From: JBEBSD01 sp040394475
Lineage (GTDB): Bacteria; Bacteroidota; Bacteroidia; Cytophagales; Spirosomataceae
DNA length: 64,000 bases
Reading direction: 5' to 3'
Assembly: GCA_040394475.1 (NCBI GenBank)
Contig: JBEBSD010000014.1
Coordinates: 1-64,000, forward strand
Of this stretch, positions 27,273 to 34,760 are shown in pieces. Every line of letters begins with the position of its first letter. The first letter of the stretch is position 1. The notes under the pieces are model-generated. The model did no database searches, was not told the DNA's origin, and was given only the letters and a program-made list of their open reading frames with translations. Position numbers and translations under genes: made by a program.

Positions 27273-28418
27273 TTACAATTTCTGTGCGGCGGCCTGTGCT
27301 TTCAGGGTGATTTCTGTTGCCAGCAGACAATGCTCCTGGGGCATGGCAGTTTCGGTACGGTTGACGATATCGGATACGAGCTGCTTGCCAAAAGGCAGGT
27401 CTACGTCCTTGCAATCGATATATTCGGTGCCTTTCTGATTGACCAGAAACAGGTGGTTGCCGCCGTCCCTGCCTGCAATGTCCACATTCTTGCGCAGCTC
27501 AATAAAGCCGTCAGTTCCCAGGATCGTAAGTCGTCCGTCTCCCCAGGATTTAAGCCCGTCGGGAGTAAACCAGTCGACCCGGATATAGCCTGTGCCGCCA
27601 TTTCCACGAACCATTGTATCTCCGAAATCTTCGAGGCCCGGATACTGGGGATGATTGACATTTCCGACCTGTGCGGCGACAATTTCGGCGCTGGTGGAGT
27701 TGGTGAAGAACAGGAACTGGTCGAATTGGTGGGAGCCGATGTCACACAAAATGCCGCCATAGCTCTTTTTATCAAAAAACCATTCCGGGCGGGACTTGGG
27801 GTTCATTCGATGGGGACCGAGGCCAATTGTTTGTACGACCTTTCCGATCACTCCCTGCTGCACCAATTCCCCGGCCTTAACCGTGGCCCGGTTCTCCAGC
27901 CGTTCGCTATACATAATGGAGTAGATCCGTTTGGTTTGCTGCCGGACTTTACGGACTTCTTCCAACTGCTGAAGGGTCGTAATACCCGGTTTATCGGTCA
28001 GGTAGTCTTTTTCATGCTGCATGGTCCGTATCCCCAAAGGAGCCCTGTCAACCGGGATACCGGCGCTCGTAATCAGGTGAATGGAGCGGTCTTCGAGAAT
28101 TTCAGCTTCATTTCGGGCCAACCTCACATCCGGATACCGTTTTTGAAAGGCGGCCACCAGCTCCGGCTCTTTGGCATAAAATGCCGCCAGCTCACCACCG
28201 CCCCGCCTGAGCGCTTCAATTTGTCCGTAAATGTGACCGTGATTAAGTCCCACGGCGGCAAATTTAATGACAGGAGCGGCGGGGGCCGTTTTCAGGGCAA
28301 TGGAAGAATATTCCGCTATGCCTGCTGTCGCTTTGCCAGCGGGCAGTACAATCAATCCTGCGGCGGCACTCATGGAAGATTTTAAAAAATCGCGTCTGGA
28401 ATCTTCAGTTTTCTTCAT
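27273..28418 (-). CDS. Tat-exported Gfo/Idh/MocA-family oxidoreductase
   Basis: 381 residues. EDSRRDFLKSSMSAAAG is a Tat signal. The Rossmann part is atypical: KFAAVGLNHGHIYG replaces the usual GxGxxG, with His-Gly-His next to the nucleotide site, a variant I recognise from Bacteroidota family members linked with polysaccharide loci. YLTDKPGITT replaces the EKP motif with DKP; the conserved lysine remains. GGILCDIGSHQFDQF holds the active-site His. It overlaps no neighbour and lies 68 bp upstream of the BNR gene on the same strand. The weak nucleotide motif means that a non-redox role cannot be excluded. Confidence 0.82.
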   Translation of the reverse strand: MKKTEDSRRDFLKSSMSAAAGLIVLPAGKATAGIAEYSSIALKTAPAAPVIKFAAVGLNHGHIYGQIEALRRGGGELAAFYAKEPELVAAFQKRYPDVRLARNEAEILEDRSIHLITSAGIPVDRAPLGIRTMQHEKDYLTDKPGITTLQQLEEVRKVRQQTKRIYSIMYSERLENRATVKAGELVQQGVIGKVVQTIGLGPHRMNPKSRPEWFFDKKSYGGILCDIGSHQFDQFLFFTNSTSAEIVAAQVGNVNHPQYPGLEDFGDTMVRGNGGTGYIRVDWFTPDGLKSWGDGRLTILGTDGFIELRKNVDIAGRDGGNHLFLVNQKGTEYIDCKDVDLPFGKQLVSDIVNRTETAMPQEHCLLATEITLKAQAAAQKL

Positions 28419-28671
28419 ATCTGGCTTAGTAGGGGTAGTTCAGTAAAATGGGGGTCGCCGGCCGTGAATGGAATGGCGCCGGTGTATCCGGAGATTAAAA
28501 GTAAGGGATTTGCCAGGTCTACCAAAGGAAAGCGGAATAAATTAGCGATCCGGTGGGTTGGCGGCGTCTATAATCAGGGATAGACGGAGGATATTTCGAC
28601 TGGAACGGCATCCTGACTATAAGGTCAGGATACGTGCCGGTCAGGAGAAGGAACCGCAAATCACGGAGATT

Positions 28672-29466
28672 TCAAGGAGTGATTTCGGAAACGGTTACTT
28701 TTTTCCGGGCTCTCAGAATTCCGTAAACCCGGATCCGCTGCCCGGAGCTTTTGTCCACGGCAATCCCCTGTCCCTGAAGACCGGGGGCGGGGATAGTGCG
28801 GACGTGCCGGAGGGTGTAACCGTTTTCCGGGAGTGCCATGACATACAGTTCCGGGGCATCGTGGCCGGTACACAGCAGTTCGTTTGCAGAAGTCCACACG
28901 CCTCCGGAATTGCTGTAGGTCCCGAATGCCCGGATGACCGTATCGGGGAAAGCCCAGGCTTCCTGTTTTTGCCAGTTTTTGTCGTATCGTACCAGGGTAG
29001 TATACCGATTATCCTTGCCTTCCTGTGCATTCTTACCGGAATAATGGGCAAATCCGCACCACCAACTATTGTTATGGAAATCGACCCAGGTGAGCGAGCC
29101 GTGCGGATCGATCCCCAGGCTCCTGGTGCCGATATGGCGCATGGTTTTAGGGTCGAAGATTTCAATCGAACTGCTCATGGGAGATTGCGGGAAGTTGGAA
29201 TTGGCACAATACAACTTCCCTTTTAAAAGTATCCCGCTGTTCAGGTGCACAATGCCCATTGCCTTGCCGTCAAATGTGCCGGTCAGTTTGCCGTCCTGCT
29301 TGTCGTGCCGGGTAATCGAGCTGCTGTTGATTACATAGAAAAACCGGCTGTCTACCGCTACGGCCTGATGGGCAAGGGGGACGTCAAATTCGCGGATGAT
29401 CCGGGCCGTTTGCGCACGGAGCTGTCCGGAAAAGCAGAGCAGGCTGACAAGGAGTAAGCGGACCAT
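28672..29466 (-). CDS. Secreted propeller-like protein of unknown function
   Basis: 264 residues from the ATG at 29466, 12 bases after the GDPD stop; a GTG directly abutting that stop (29478) is the alternative. Signal peptide LLLVSLLCFSGQLRAQ. The mature protein has repeated strand patterns (VDSRFFYVINSSSITRHD, IEIFDPKTMRHIGTR, LTWVDFHNNSWWCGFAHY, GQGIAVDKSSG) of a propeller. Its WWCGFAHY turn is reminiscent of the WWLGCYG turn in the C-terminal half of the fused GDPD protein at 32376. No named family is recognised. Tight coupling with a GDPD suggests joint work on phosphodiester substrates. Confidence 0.7.
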   Translation of the reverse strand: MVRLLLVSLLCFSGQLRAQTARIIREFDVPLAHQAVAVDSRFFYVINSSSITRHDKQDGKLTGTFDGKAMGIVHLNSGILLKGKLYCANSNFPQSPMSSSIEIFDPKTMRHIGTRSLGIDPHGSLTWVDFHNNSWWCGFAHYSGKNAQEGKDNRYTTLVRYDKNWQKQEAWAFPDTVIRAFGTYSNSGGVWTSANELLCTGHDAPELYVMALPENGYTLRHVRTIPAPGLQGQGIAVDKSSGQRIRVYGILRARKKVTVSEITP

Positions 29467-29478
29467 AGGGAAAGTCAC

Positions 29479-30258
29479 TTACCGCGTGATCCTGAACAGG
29501 AGTTCGGGTTCATCGGTCGTGATAAAGTCTACGTTTTTGCTGAGGAACCACTTCATGTCGTCTTCGCTGTTGACCGTCCATACATTGACCGTTTGTTTGT
29601 TCTGATGGGCCTCTTGGATCCAGTTTTCGTTTGTTTTGAGGGCCTTCAGGTTATAGTCTATGCCATTGATGTTGTCGGCGGCTATTTCAGAAGGGGAGAA
29701 ATTGCCGCTCAGATAGGCAATATTGGCTTTCGGATCCAGTTCGGCCACGAGTTTGCAGGCGTCGTAATCAAACGCAATGTAGTCGACGACTTTCTGCATT
29801 TTCATTTTTTTGACGAGGGCGACGCATTTCCTCGTCAGTTCCAGGGTTTTTTCTTTCCCCAGATCATGGGTTTTGATTTCCAGTACCAGACGTGTGGTCT
29901 TTTGTTTCTTGCCGGCGTTTAAATAGGCTTCCAGGGTAGGAATAGGCTCTCCGTTGGCTAAGGTCAGCTTGCTGACAGTAGCCCAGTCAGTTTTATCGAT
30001 CGAAACGCCCTGGTGCGTTGGATCGTGATTCACGACGGGATGGCCGTCGGCAGTCATACGGACATCGAACTCGCTGCCGACACAGCCCAGTTGGATGGCT
30101 GCCTGCAGCGCGGCGATGGAGTTTTGCGGCGCCCCGGTGTTTTTCCAGGCGCCCCGGTGGGCAATGACTTTATTGGCAGCGGCATTTTTCTGGGCCAGGG
30201 TAGGCAGACTGATGACGGACATAAGACCAGCTAAAAGGAATACAAACAGATGTTTCAT
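29479..30258 (-). CDS. Secreted glycerophosphodiester phosphodiesterase
   Basis: 259 residues. Signal peptide to about residue 22 (PTLAQ). GDPD TIM barrel with AHRGAW (catalytic His34), PQNS in place of the commoner PENS/PENT, EFDVRMT (metal ligands Glu63 and Asp65), VNHDP (second catalytic His78) and LEIKTH (Glu-x-Lys). NVWTVNSEDDMKWFL and DFITTDEPE close the barrel. It hydrolyses glycerophosphodiesters to glycerol-3-phosphate and an alcohol in the periplasm. It is immediately upstream of the propeller-like gene, and the M56 peptidase gene lies before it. Confidence 0.93.
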   Translation of the reverse strand: MKHLFVFLLAGLMSVISLPTLAQKNAAANKVIAHRGAWKNTGAPQNSIAALQAAIQLGCVGSEFDVRMTADGHPVVNHDPTHQGVSIDKTDWATVSKLTLANGEPIPTLEAYLNAGKKQKTTRLVLEIKTHDLGKEKTLELTRKCVALVKKMKMQKVVDYIAFDYDACKLVAELDPKANIAYLSGNFSPSEIAADNINGIDYNLKALKTNENWIQEAHQNKQTVNVWTVNSEDDMKWFLSKNVDFITTDEPELLFRITR

Positions 30259-30401
30259 AGAACTGACTGGGTAGGATTAATAAGACCCAAATATAATCAT
30301 GAAGCGACTGGAATAAAATAAAGTGTGTGAAGGTTTTATTATTTCGGGTCGATCCGGGGAGTGCGGCAGAGGTCCTGACCGGTTCAGTCAGGACCCGGAT
30401 A

Positions 30402-31871
30402 TCAGTTGGCCGGTTGTTTCCGGATTCTTTCGGATGCAACAATACGGTCGCGCATTCTTTCGGCATAGCCGGCATCAAAGACGGTGTTGGTAGTCAGATC
30501 GAGTTGATGGGTATAGCTTCGGCCTTTTTTGGCAGCTCCGTATAGTTTGCTGATCGTATACTCTGCGATATCATTCCGGGTGTAAGTGTCCAGCACCGAA
30601 TTAGCGACCTTTTTTCCATCGAGCCAGACCCCGTACACCGCCTCATTTTTGAACGACTGATACAAGGCCTCTGAAGGCGTGGTCCGGACAGGCGCCGGGA
30701 GTTCGACCAGTATGTAGCGCTGCTCCTGCTGTTGTTCCCGGTTCATTTTGCGGTACACGGCATACAATCGCTTTTTTTCATCTATGGAAAAGCTAAATGC
30801 CGGATAAGTGTTTCCTTTTGCGTTTGTTTTTTCGATCTTATGCTCTTCGAAGCTCGCAATGTAACCGGCGATCTCGTCTTTTGAAACGCCGTTCCCAAAT
30901 GTCCGTTTTTCGGCCGTGGGCGGAGGGGGCGGGGGAGCAACCGGCAGCTCGCTGACATCGAGCGGGGGTGGTGGCGGTGCAGGTTGCTGAAGCACGGCCG
31001 GCGGGGTTGACTGGGCCTTTAATTCATCTGAAAAAGTGTAAAGCAGCAGGCCCGCGCAGGGGAGTAAGGCAGCGATTTTCCATAGCATCTGTCGGGTGTT
31101 TCCAATACGGGTCATCATAAGCAAGCGTTTTTTAGTTTGAGAATAGTTGAAATGACTGATCAGGGGGTTGGGAGCGCCCATCAGTTGGTCCATCAACAGG
31201 CGCTGATAGGCCCGGATATCACCACTGACAAGGGTTATCGGTTGGTCGGCAAGGAATTCATGGTTAAGCTGGACCGAGCGTTTGTAAAAAGGAAGCATCG
31301 GGTTGAACCAGTAAAAAACTTGTAATAATTCCAGAAACACGATATCCCAGGAGTGTTTCTGCCGGACATGGACCAGTTCGTGACGTAAAATCTGTGGGGC
31401 GATGGTTCCGTTTTCGTACTGATCCTTATTGCAGAAAATATAATTCATAAAGGAATAGATTGTGGAATGCCCCGGAATGAGGACAAACTGTGTCTGAGAG
31501 GTGGCCGCCTTTTGATGGGAACGAATGCACCGCGCCAGTCTGAGCAGGTTCCTCAGGAAACGAACCGTTAGTAAAAAGGTAATCGTGAAATAGATAACAG
31601 GAACAAGCCCGAAGGGGGCCGTGGTAACCGGCAGCACGGTATCGGCAGTTACACTGGCAGAAGTGACGACCGGAAAAAGTCCGATGCCCGCGATCATAGC
31701 GGTTTCCGGGGCCATTTTCAATGGCACAAAAGGAATCAGCAGCGAAACGACCGGAGCGAGTAGTAAGTAAAAGCGGTTGAAACGGTGCATTTTTTCCTTT
31801 TCCAGAAAGAAAAAATGAAAGGCCCATAAGAGCGCCGAACAAAGGATGCCTTTAATCAGGTAAGTGATCAT
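30402..31871 (-). CDS. BlaR1/MecR1-like M56 membrane metallopeptidase with proline-rich linker
   Basis: 489 residues from the ATG at 31871, overlapping the end of the BlaI gene by 20 bases; a frame opening at 31952 is inside BlaI and not needed. Four membrane helices enclose the zinc motif HELVH (His164, Glu165, His168), with the third ligand expected in FNPMLPFY/EFLAD (Glu). After the last helix come two polyproline stretches (near residues 295-320) and a C-terminal domain of about 170 residues that is not a penicillin-binding sensor. In the known systems the peptidase senses a signal and causes cleavage of BlaI. What this one senses is unknown. Confidence 0.88.
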   Translation of the reverse strand: MITYLIKGILCSALLWAFHFFFLEKEKMHRFNRFYLLLAPVVSLLIPFVPLKMAPETAMIAGIGLFPVVTSASVTADTVLPVTTAPFGLVPVIYFTITFLLTVRFLRNLLRLARCIRSHQKAATSQTQFVLIPGHSTIYSFMNYIFCNKDQYENGTIAPQILRHELVHVRQKHSWDIVFLELLQVFYWFNPMLPFYKRSVQLNHEFLADQPITLVSGDIRAYQRLLMDQLMGAPNPLISHFNYSQTKKRLLMMTRIGNTRQMLWKIAALLPCAGLLLYTFSDELKAQSTPPAVLQQPAPPPPPLDVSELPVAPPPPPPTAEKRTFGNGVSKDEIAGYIASFEEHKIEKTNAKGNTYPAFSFSIDEKKRLYAVYRKMNREQQQEQRYILVELPAPVRTTPSEALYQSFKNEAVYGVWLDGKKVANSVLDTYTRNDIAEYTISKLYGAAKKGRSYTHQLDLTTNTVFDAGYAERMRDRIVASERIRKQPAN

Positions 31872-32241
31872 GATCTTGCTGTTTAATTTCCTGATCCAGC
31901 AGGTTGCGAAGGCTTTCAAGCTCTTCTTTTGTGAGCTTACCGTTGCGGGCAAAAAAGGAAGCGAACTGGAGCGAAGAATTGTTGAAGAAATTTTTGATCA
32001 ATTCGTTGAAATGACCGGTAAAATAGGCCTCTTTAGCAACCAGTGCATAGTATTCCCTGGAATTTCCAAATAAGCGATAACCGACAAACTTTTTTTCCTG
32101 CATACGCTTCAGTAAGGTGGCGATGGTGGTAACGGCAGGCCGGGGTTCCGGAAAACAATCCAGCAAATCTTTCATGAAAATACGTCCGTTTTGCCAGATA
32201 TATTCCATGACCTGGGCTTCTGTTGGGGTAAGTTTGCTCAT
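31852..32241 (-). CDS. BlaI/MecI/CopY-family transcriptional repressor
   Basis: 129 residues. Winged helix LTPTEAQVMEYIWQNG, VTTIATLLKRMQEKKFV, YRLFGNSREYYALV, then a helical dimerisation tail. The family represses its own operon and is inactivated by the partner M56 peptidase, whose gene overlaps the 3' end. A near-perfect BlaI-type operator (TACAAATGTA) lies 25-36 bases upstream of the start, so autoregulation of the pair is well supported. Confidence 0.93.
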   Translation of the reverse strand: MSKLTPTEAQVMEYIWQNGRIFMKDLLDCFPEPRPAVTTIATLLKRMQEKKFVGYRLFGNSREYYALVAKEAYFTGHFNELIKNFFNNSSLQFASFFARNGKLTKEELESLRNLLDQEIKQQDHDHLPD

Positions 32242-32245
32242 GCAT

Positions 32246-32277
32246 CTACAATATTAGAGTTGACTCTACAAATGTAG
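32246..32277 (-). promoter_or_regulatory. BlaI-type operator upstream of the BlaI/M56 operon
   Basis: CTACAAATGTAG at 32266-32277 is a perfect dyad and contains TACA-nn-TGTA, the core of BlaI/MecI operators. It is nested with two further dyads: TAGAGTtgACTCTA at 32255-32268 and outer arms CTACA (32246-32250) with TGTAG (32273-32277). The whole element ends five bases from the start codon of BlaI, so a bound repressor would cover the promoter or ribosome site. Confidence 0.8.
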
Positions 32278-32375
32278 AATGTAAAAGCGAATAGTCCAAA
32301 TAATTAGGCGAAAATTCCTCTGATGTGAGGGCAGATGGCAGGTTTCAGGACGAGAAAGCCGATCTGGATAGCCAA

Positions 32376-33884
32376 TTAGTATTCCAATAACTTCTCAGGG
32401 TCATACGATGCCAGCCGGAGGGAGCCCTGATAGCGCTGCTGGCCCGCAGGTCTTTTGTTCCCGGCGATAAGAAAGGTTTGCGGGGTATAAGGGATAATTC
32501 CCAGGGAAGCATCGAACGTGCTTTTACGAACCACCTGGAACTTTTCGTCGGCCTGTATCAGGGTTTTAGGTGTCCCATAGCAGCCGAGCCACCAATAGCC
32601 TCCGGCATAAGCAATGGTTTGAATACCTTTTTCAGTATAACCGCTGGCGATCGTATGGCGGGTTTGGAAGCGGAAGCGGGTGTCGTATTCGTACAGGTAA
32701 TTCTCATCGGTTCCGGGAGGTAATCCGCCTACGACCATGAATTTGCCATTGTGAAAGGCAATTCCCCCTGCGCCATGAACGAGTTCCGGAACCGGGTAGC
32801 GAGCCAGCTCCTGAAGTGTGCCGGCGTCGTACTGATAGACCCAGGAGTCTTCCTGGCCTGGTTGTTCATTGAATTTCCCAAGGTTTACTGCGACATACAC
32901 GCTCCCCTCATAGTAACACAGGTCGCCGTGATGCCAGGCAACCTCAATTTGCTTCAGGATCTTACCCTGTTGATCGGTTTTGACCAGCGCATCGGTCCAG
33001 CTCCAGTAGAAATTTTGTCCGGTGTCCATGCAGACGCCCTGCACATGGATCGGATACGTTCCTTCACAATGAAGGGTCCGGGATTGATAGCGCAAGGCAA
33101 TGAGGTCGCGGGGAAAATCGGTATAAAGCCGTTCAATGCCCATTGCCAGCAGGTGGCGCATTGTACCCGCGTCGTTAACCGTCCAGGCGCCCGGTTCGAG
33201 TCCGGCTGCTTTGATTTTTCGTACTTTCTCGGCTGTAATGCCTTTGGAATTCACGACCAACGCTTCAAATCCACGGTCTTTGGCGGTGGCGATATCGGCG
33301 TCAATATCGGAATCGGCCGGCCGGTCCCAGAACACCGGGATCGCCGGTGCGAGCTCCTTCACCTGCGACATGAACTGCAGGTTCCCGTCGTTAAAGCCTA
33401 CCACTGCTTCAGCCTGTTTCTTACGGACAATGGCAATGGCCCCGGCTACGCAATCTGCCTTGGGTTGTATAGACAGTCTGGTCTGTCGTTGCCCGGTAAA
33501 CAACTCCAGTACGTCTTCCAGCAGCGGAAGGCGCTGCGGCGGGCATTGCTCAAGGGTTTTACCGGCAGCTTTCCTGTGGCCGGTGGCGACGTCTACCTGC
33601 AGCAGTTCCTGGTAGGTGGATCCTGCAATCACCAGGTCTTTGTCCCCGACGCGGCCGGTGCTGGCATCGTGGGTAACAACCAATTTGCCGTCTTTGGTCA
33701 GAAAAATATCCAGTTCTACCCAGTCGACCCCCATTGCAAGCGCACTTTCAAAAGCAGGGATTGTGTTTTCCGGAAACTCTCCCGAGTTGCCCCTATGGGC
33801 CGTGATCCCCTTATAGGGAGCAGGCTCGGCCAAAAAGCTAAAAGGGATAAAAAGTGAGAAAAACAGATTGAATAACAAGGACAT
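32376..33884 (-). CDS. Secreted GDPD fused to a C-terminal propeller-like domain
   Basis: 502 residues. After a signal peptide (LFFSLFIPFSFLAE) the GDPD barrel spans about 22-270: AHRGNSGEFPENT (His30), VELDIFLTKDG (Glu57, Asp59), VTHDAS (His72), AWTVNDAGTMRHLL, LYTDFPRD. Residues 275-502 form a separate propeller-like domain with repeats such as HVQGVCMDTGQNFYWSW, WHHGDLCYYEGSVYVAV, VHGAGGIAFHNGKFMVVGG and GIQTIAYAGGYWWLGCYG. At 28672-30258 a GDPD and a propeller-like protein are separate adjacent genes, so the fusion supports a functional link. The substrate is likely a glycerophosphodiester or a teichoic/phospholipid head group. Confidence 0.88.
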   Translation of the reverse strand: MSLLFNLFFSLFIPFSFLAEPAPYKGITAHRGNSGEFPENTIPAFESALAMGVDWVELDIFLTKDGKLVVTHDASTGRVGDKDLVIAGSTYQELLQVDVATGHRKAAGKTLEQCPPQRLPLLEDVLELFTGQRQTRLSIQPKADCVAGAIAIVRKKQAEAVVGFNDGNLQFMSQVKELAPAIPVFWDRPADSDIDADIATAKDRGFEALVVNSKGITAEKVRKIKAAGLEPGAWTVNDAGTMRHLLAMGIERLYTDFPRDLIALRYQSRTLHCEGTYPIHVQGVCMDTGQNFYWSWTDALVKTDQQGKILKQIEVAWHHGDLCYYEGSVYVAVNLGKFNEQPGQEDSWVYQYDAGTLQELARYPVPELVHGAGGIAFHNGKFMVVGGLPPGTDENYLYEYDTRFRFQTRHTIASGYTEKGIQTIAYAGGYWWLGCYGTPKTLIQADEKFQVVRKSTFDASLGIIPYTPQTFLIAGNKRPAGQQRYQGSLRLASYDPEKLLEY

Positions 33885-33946
33885 TGCAAGCGCTTTAATT
33901 AGTGAAAATGAGATTTCTCCGGGTTCCGCCTCGTCGCAGGTGCCGG

Positions 33947-34513
33947 TTACTGTAGCTGGTACCGCTGGATCCGGTCCCGGATCCGTTTCAGGGCCGAGCT
34001 GATCTGGTTGCGGACGGTTTGGTGAGACAAGCTGAGCCGGGCAGCAATCTCAAACCCCGACAGGTCATCTTCGCGACTCAGCAGATAAATCTTCCGCATC
34101 TGCTCCGGCATCTGATTGATCTCTTCCCGGATAATGACCGCCAGCTCCTCTGTTTCGAGATCGTCGGAAGCAACCGGCAGTTCATCGAAGGCGGTTTTCC
34201 AGTAATGGTGTTGATGCTGTTCCCGGACCTGTCGGGCATGCAATTGATTCAATACCCTGTTCCGGACTGCAATAATGAGGTATCCCGGTACAGAAAGCGG
34301 GACCGGTAAGTCCTTCCGTTTGGTCCAGATGGATACAAACACCTCCTGCACACAATCCTGGGCTTCTTCCTCTTCCGGTAGCCGGGCCCTGGCAATTACA
34401 TAGAGTTTTTCCCAATAGCGTTCAAACAGCTCGTTAAAAGCCGGCAAGCTCTCCTCAGTGTTAATGGACTGAAAGAGCATCTGATCCGAAAAGTCCTGTA
34501 AAGTTGTTGCCAT
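33947..34513 (-). CDS. ECF RNA polymerase sigma factor
   Basis: 188 residues from the ATG at 34513; upstream starts at 34525 (ATG) and 34540 (TTG) are possible. Region 2: FNELFERYWEKLYVIARARLP and DCVQEVFVSIW, the -10 recognition and DNA-melting helices. Region 4: YLLSREDDLSGFEIAARL and SHQTVRNQISSALKRIR. It belongs to the Bacteroidota family that works with FecR anti-sigma factors and SusC receptors carrying an STN domain. Here it lies downstream of SusC/SusD, while a FecR gene with no sigma gene of its own lies at 41636. These are probably one cell-surface signalling set with an unusual order. Confidence 0.92.
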   Translation of the reverse strand: MATTLQDFSDQMLFQSINTEESLPAFNELFERYWEKLYVIARARLPEEEEAQDCVQEVFVSIWTKRKDLPVPLSVPGYLIIAVRNRVLNQLHARQVREQHQHHYWKTAFDELPVASDDLETEELAVIIREEINQMPEQMRKIYLLSREDDLSGFEIAARLSLSHQTVRNQISSALKRIRDRIQRYQLQ

Positions 34514-34651
34514 AAGCGTTAGCATCCGGTCTGTTGACAAAAGTAGGTTTCCCTCTGAAAATAATGGCTATCCGGTTGAATAATTGCCAATTTTGTTAAT
34601 AGAGAGTGGGTTAAGAGTCAGTAAATTCTTCACCACTTCAAGTAACCGGCA

Positions 34652-34681
34652 ACCGTGGTCTGTGGAGACACAGACCACGGT
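34652..34681. repeat. TGGTCTGTG palindrome (solo copy)
   Basis: ACCGTGGTCTGTG (34652-34664), loop GAGA, CACAGACCACGGT (34669-34681): a perfect 13-base inverted repeat between the SusD-type gene and the sigma factor gene. It has the same TGGTCTGTG core as the array at 19.7 kb, and the shared CACAGACCACGG runs past the core. There is no T run on either side, so it is not a classical terminator. Confidence 0.85.
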
Positions 34682-34760
34682 AAAGGGCGAAAATTATAAT
34701 TTTTGTACGACTGTTTTCGTGCAAGAGTTATTTACTCAGGTATCCGTTACGGGCATTTAT

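Noticed and set aside
27330..28385. Long plus-strand reading frame (351 codons)
   Set aside because: Antisense to the Tat oxidoreductase at 27273-28418; no family features.
32751..33857. Long plus-strand reading frame (368 codons)
   Set aside because: Antisense to the GDPD-propeller gene, which carries all catalytic motifs.
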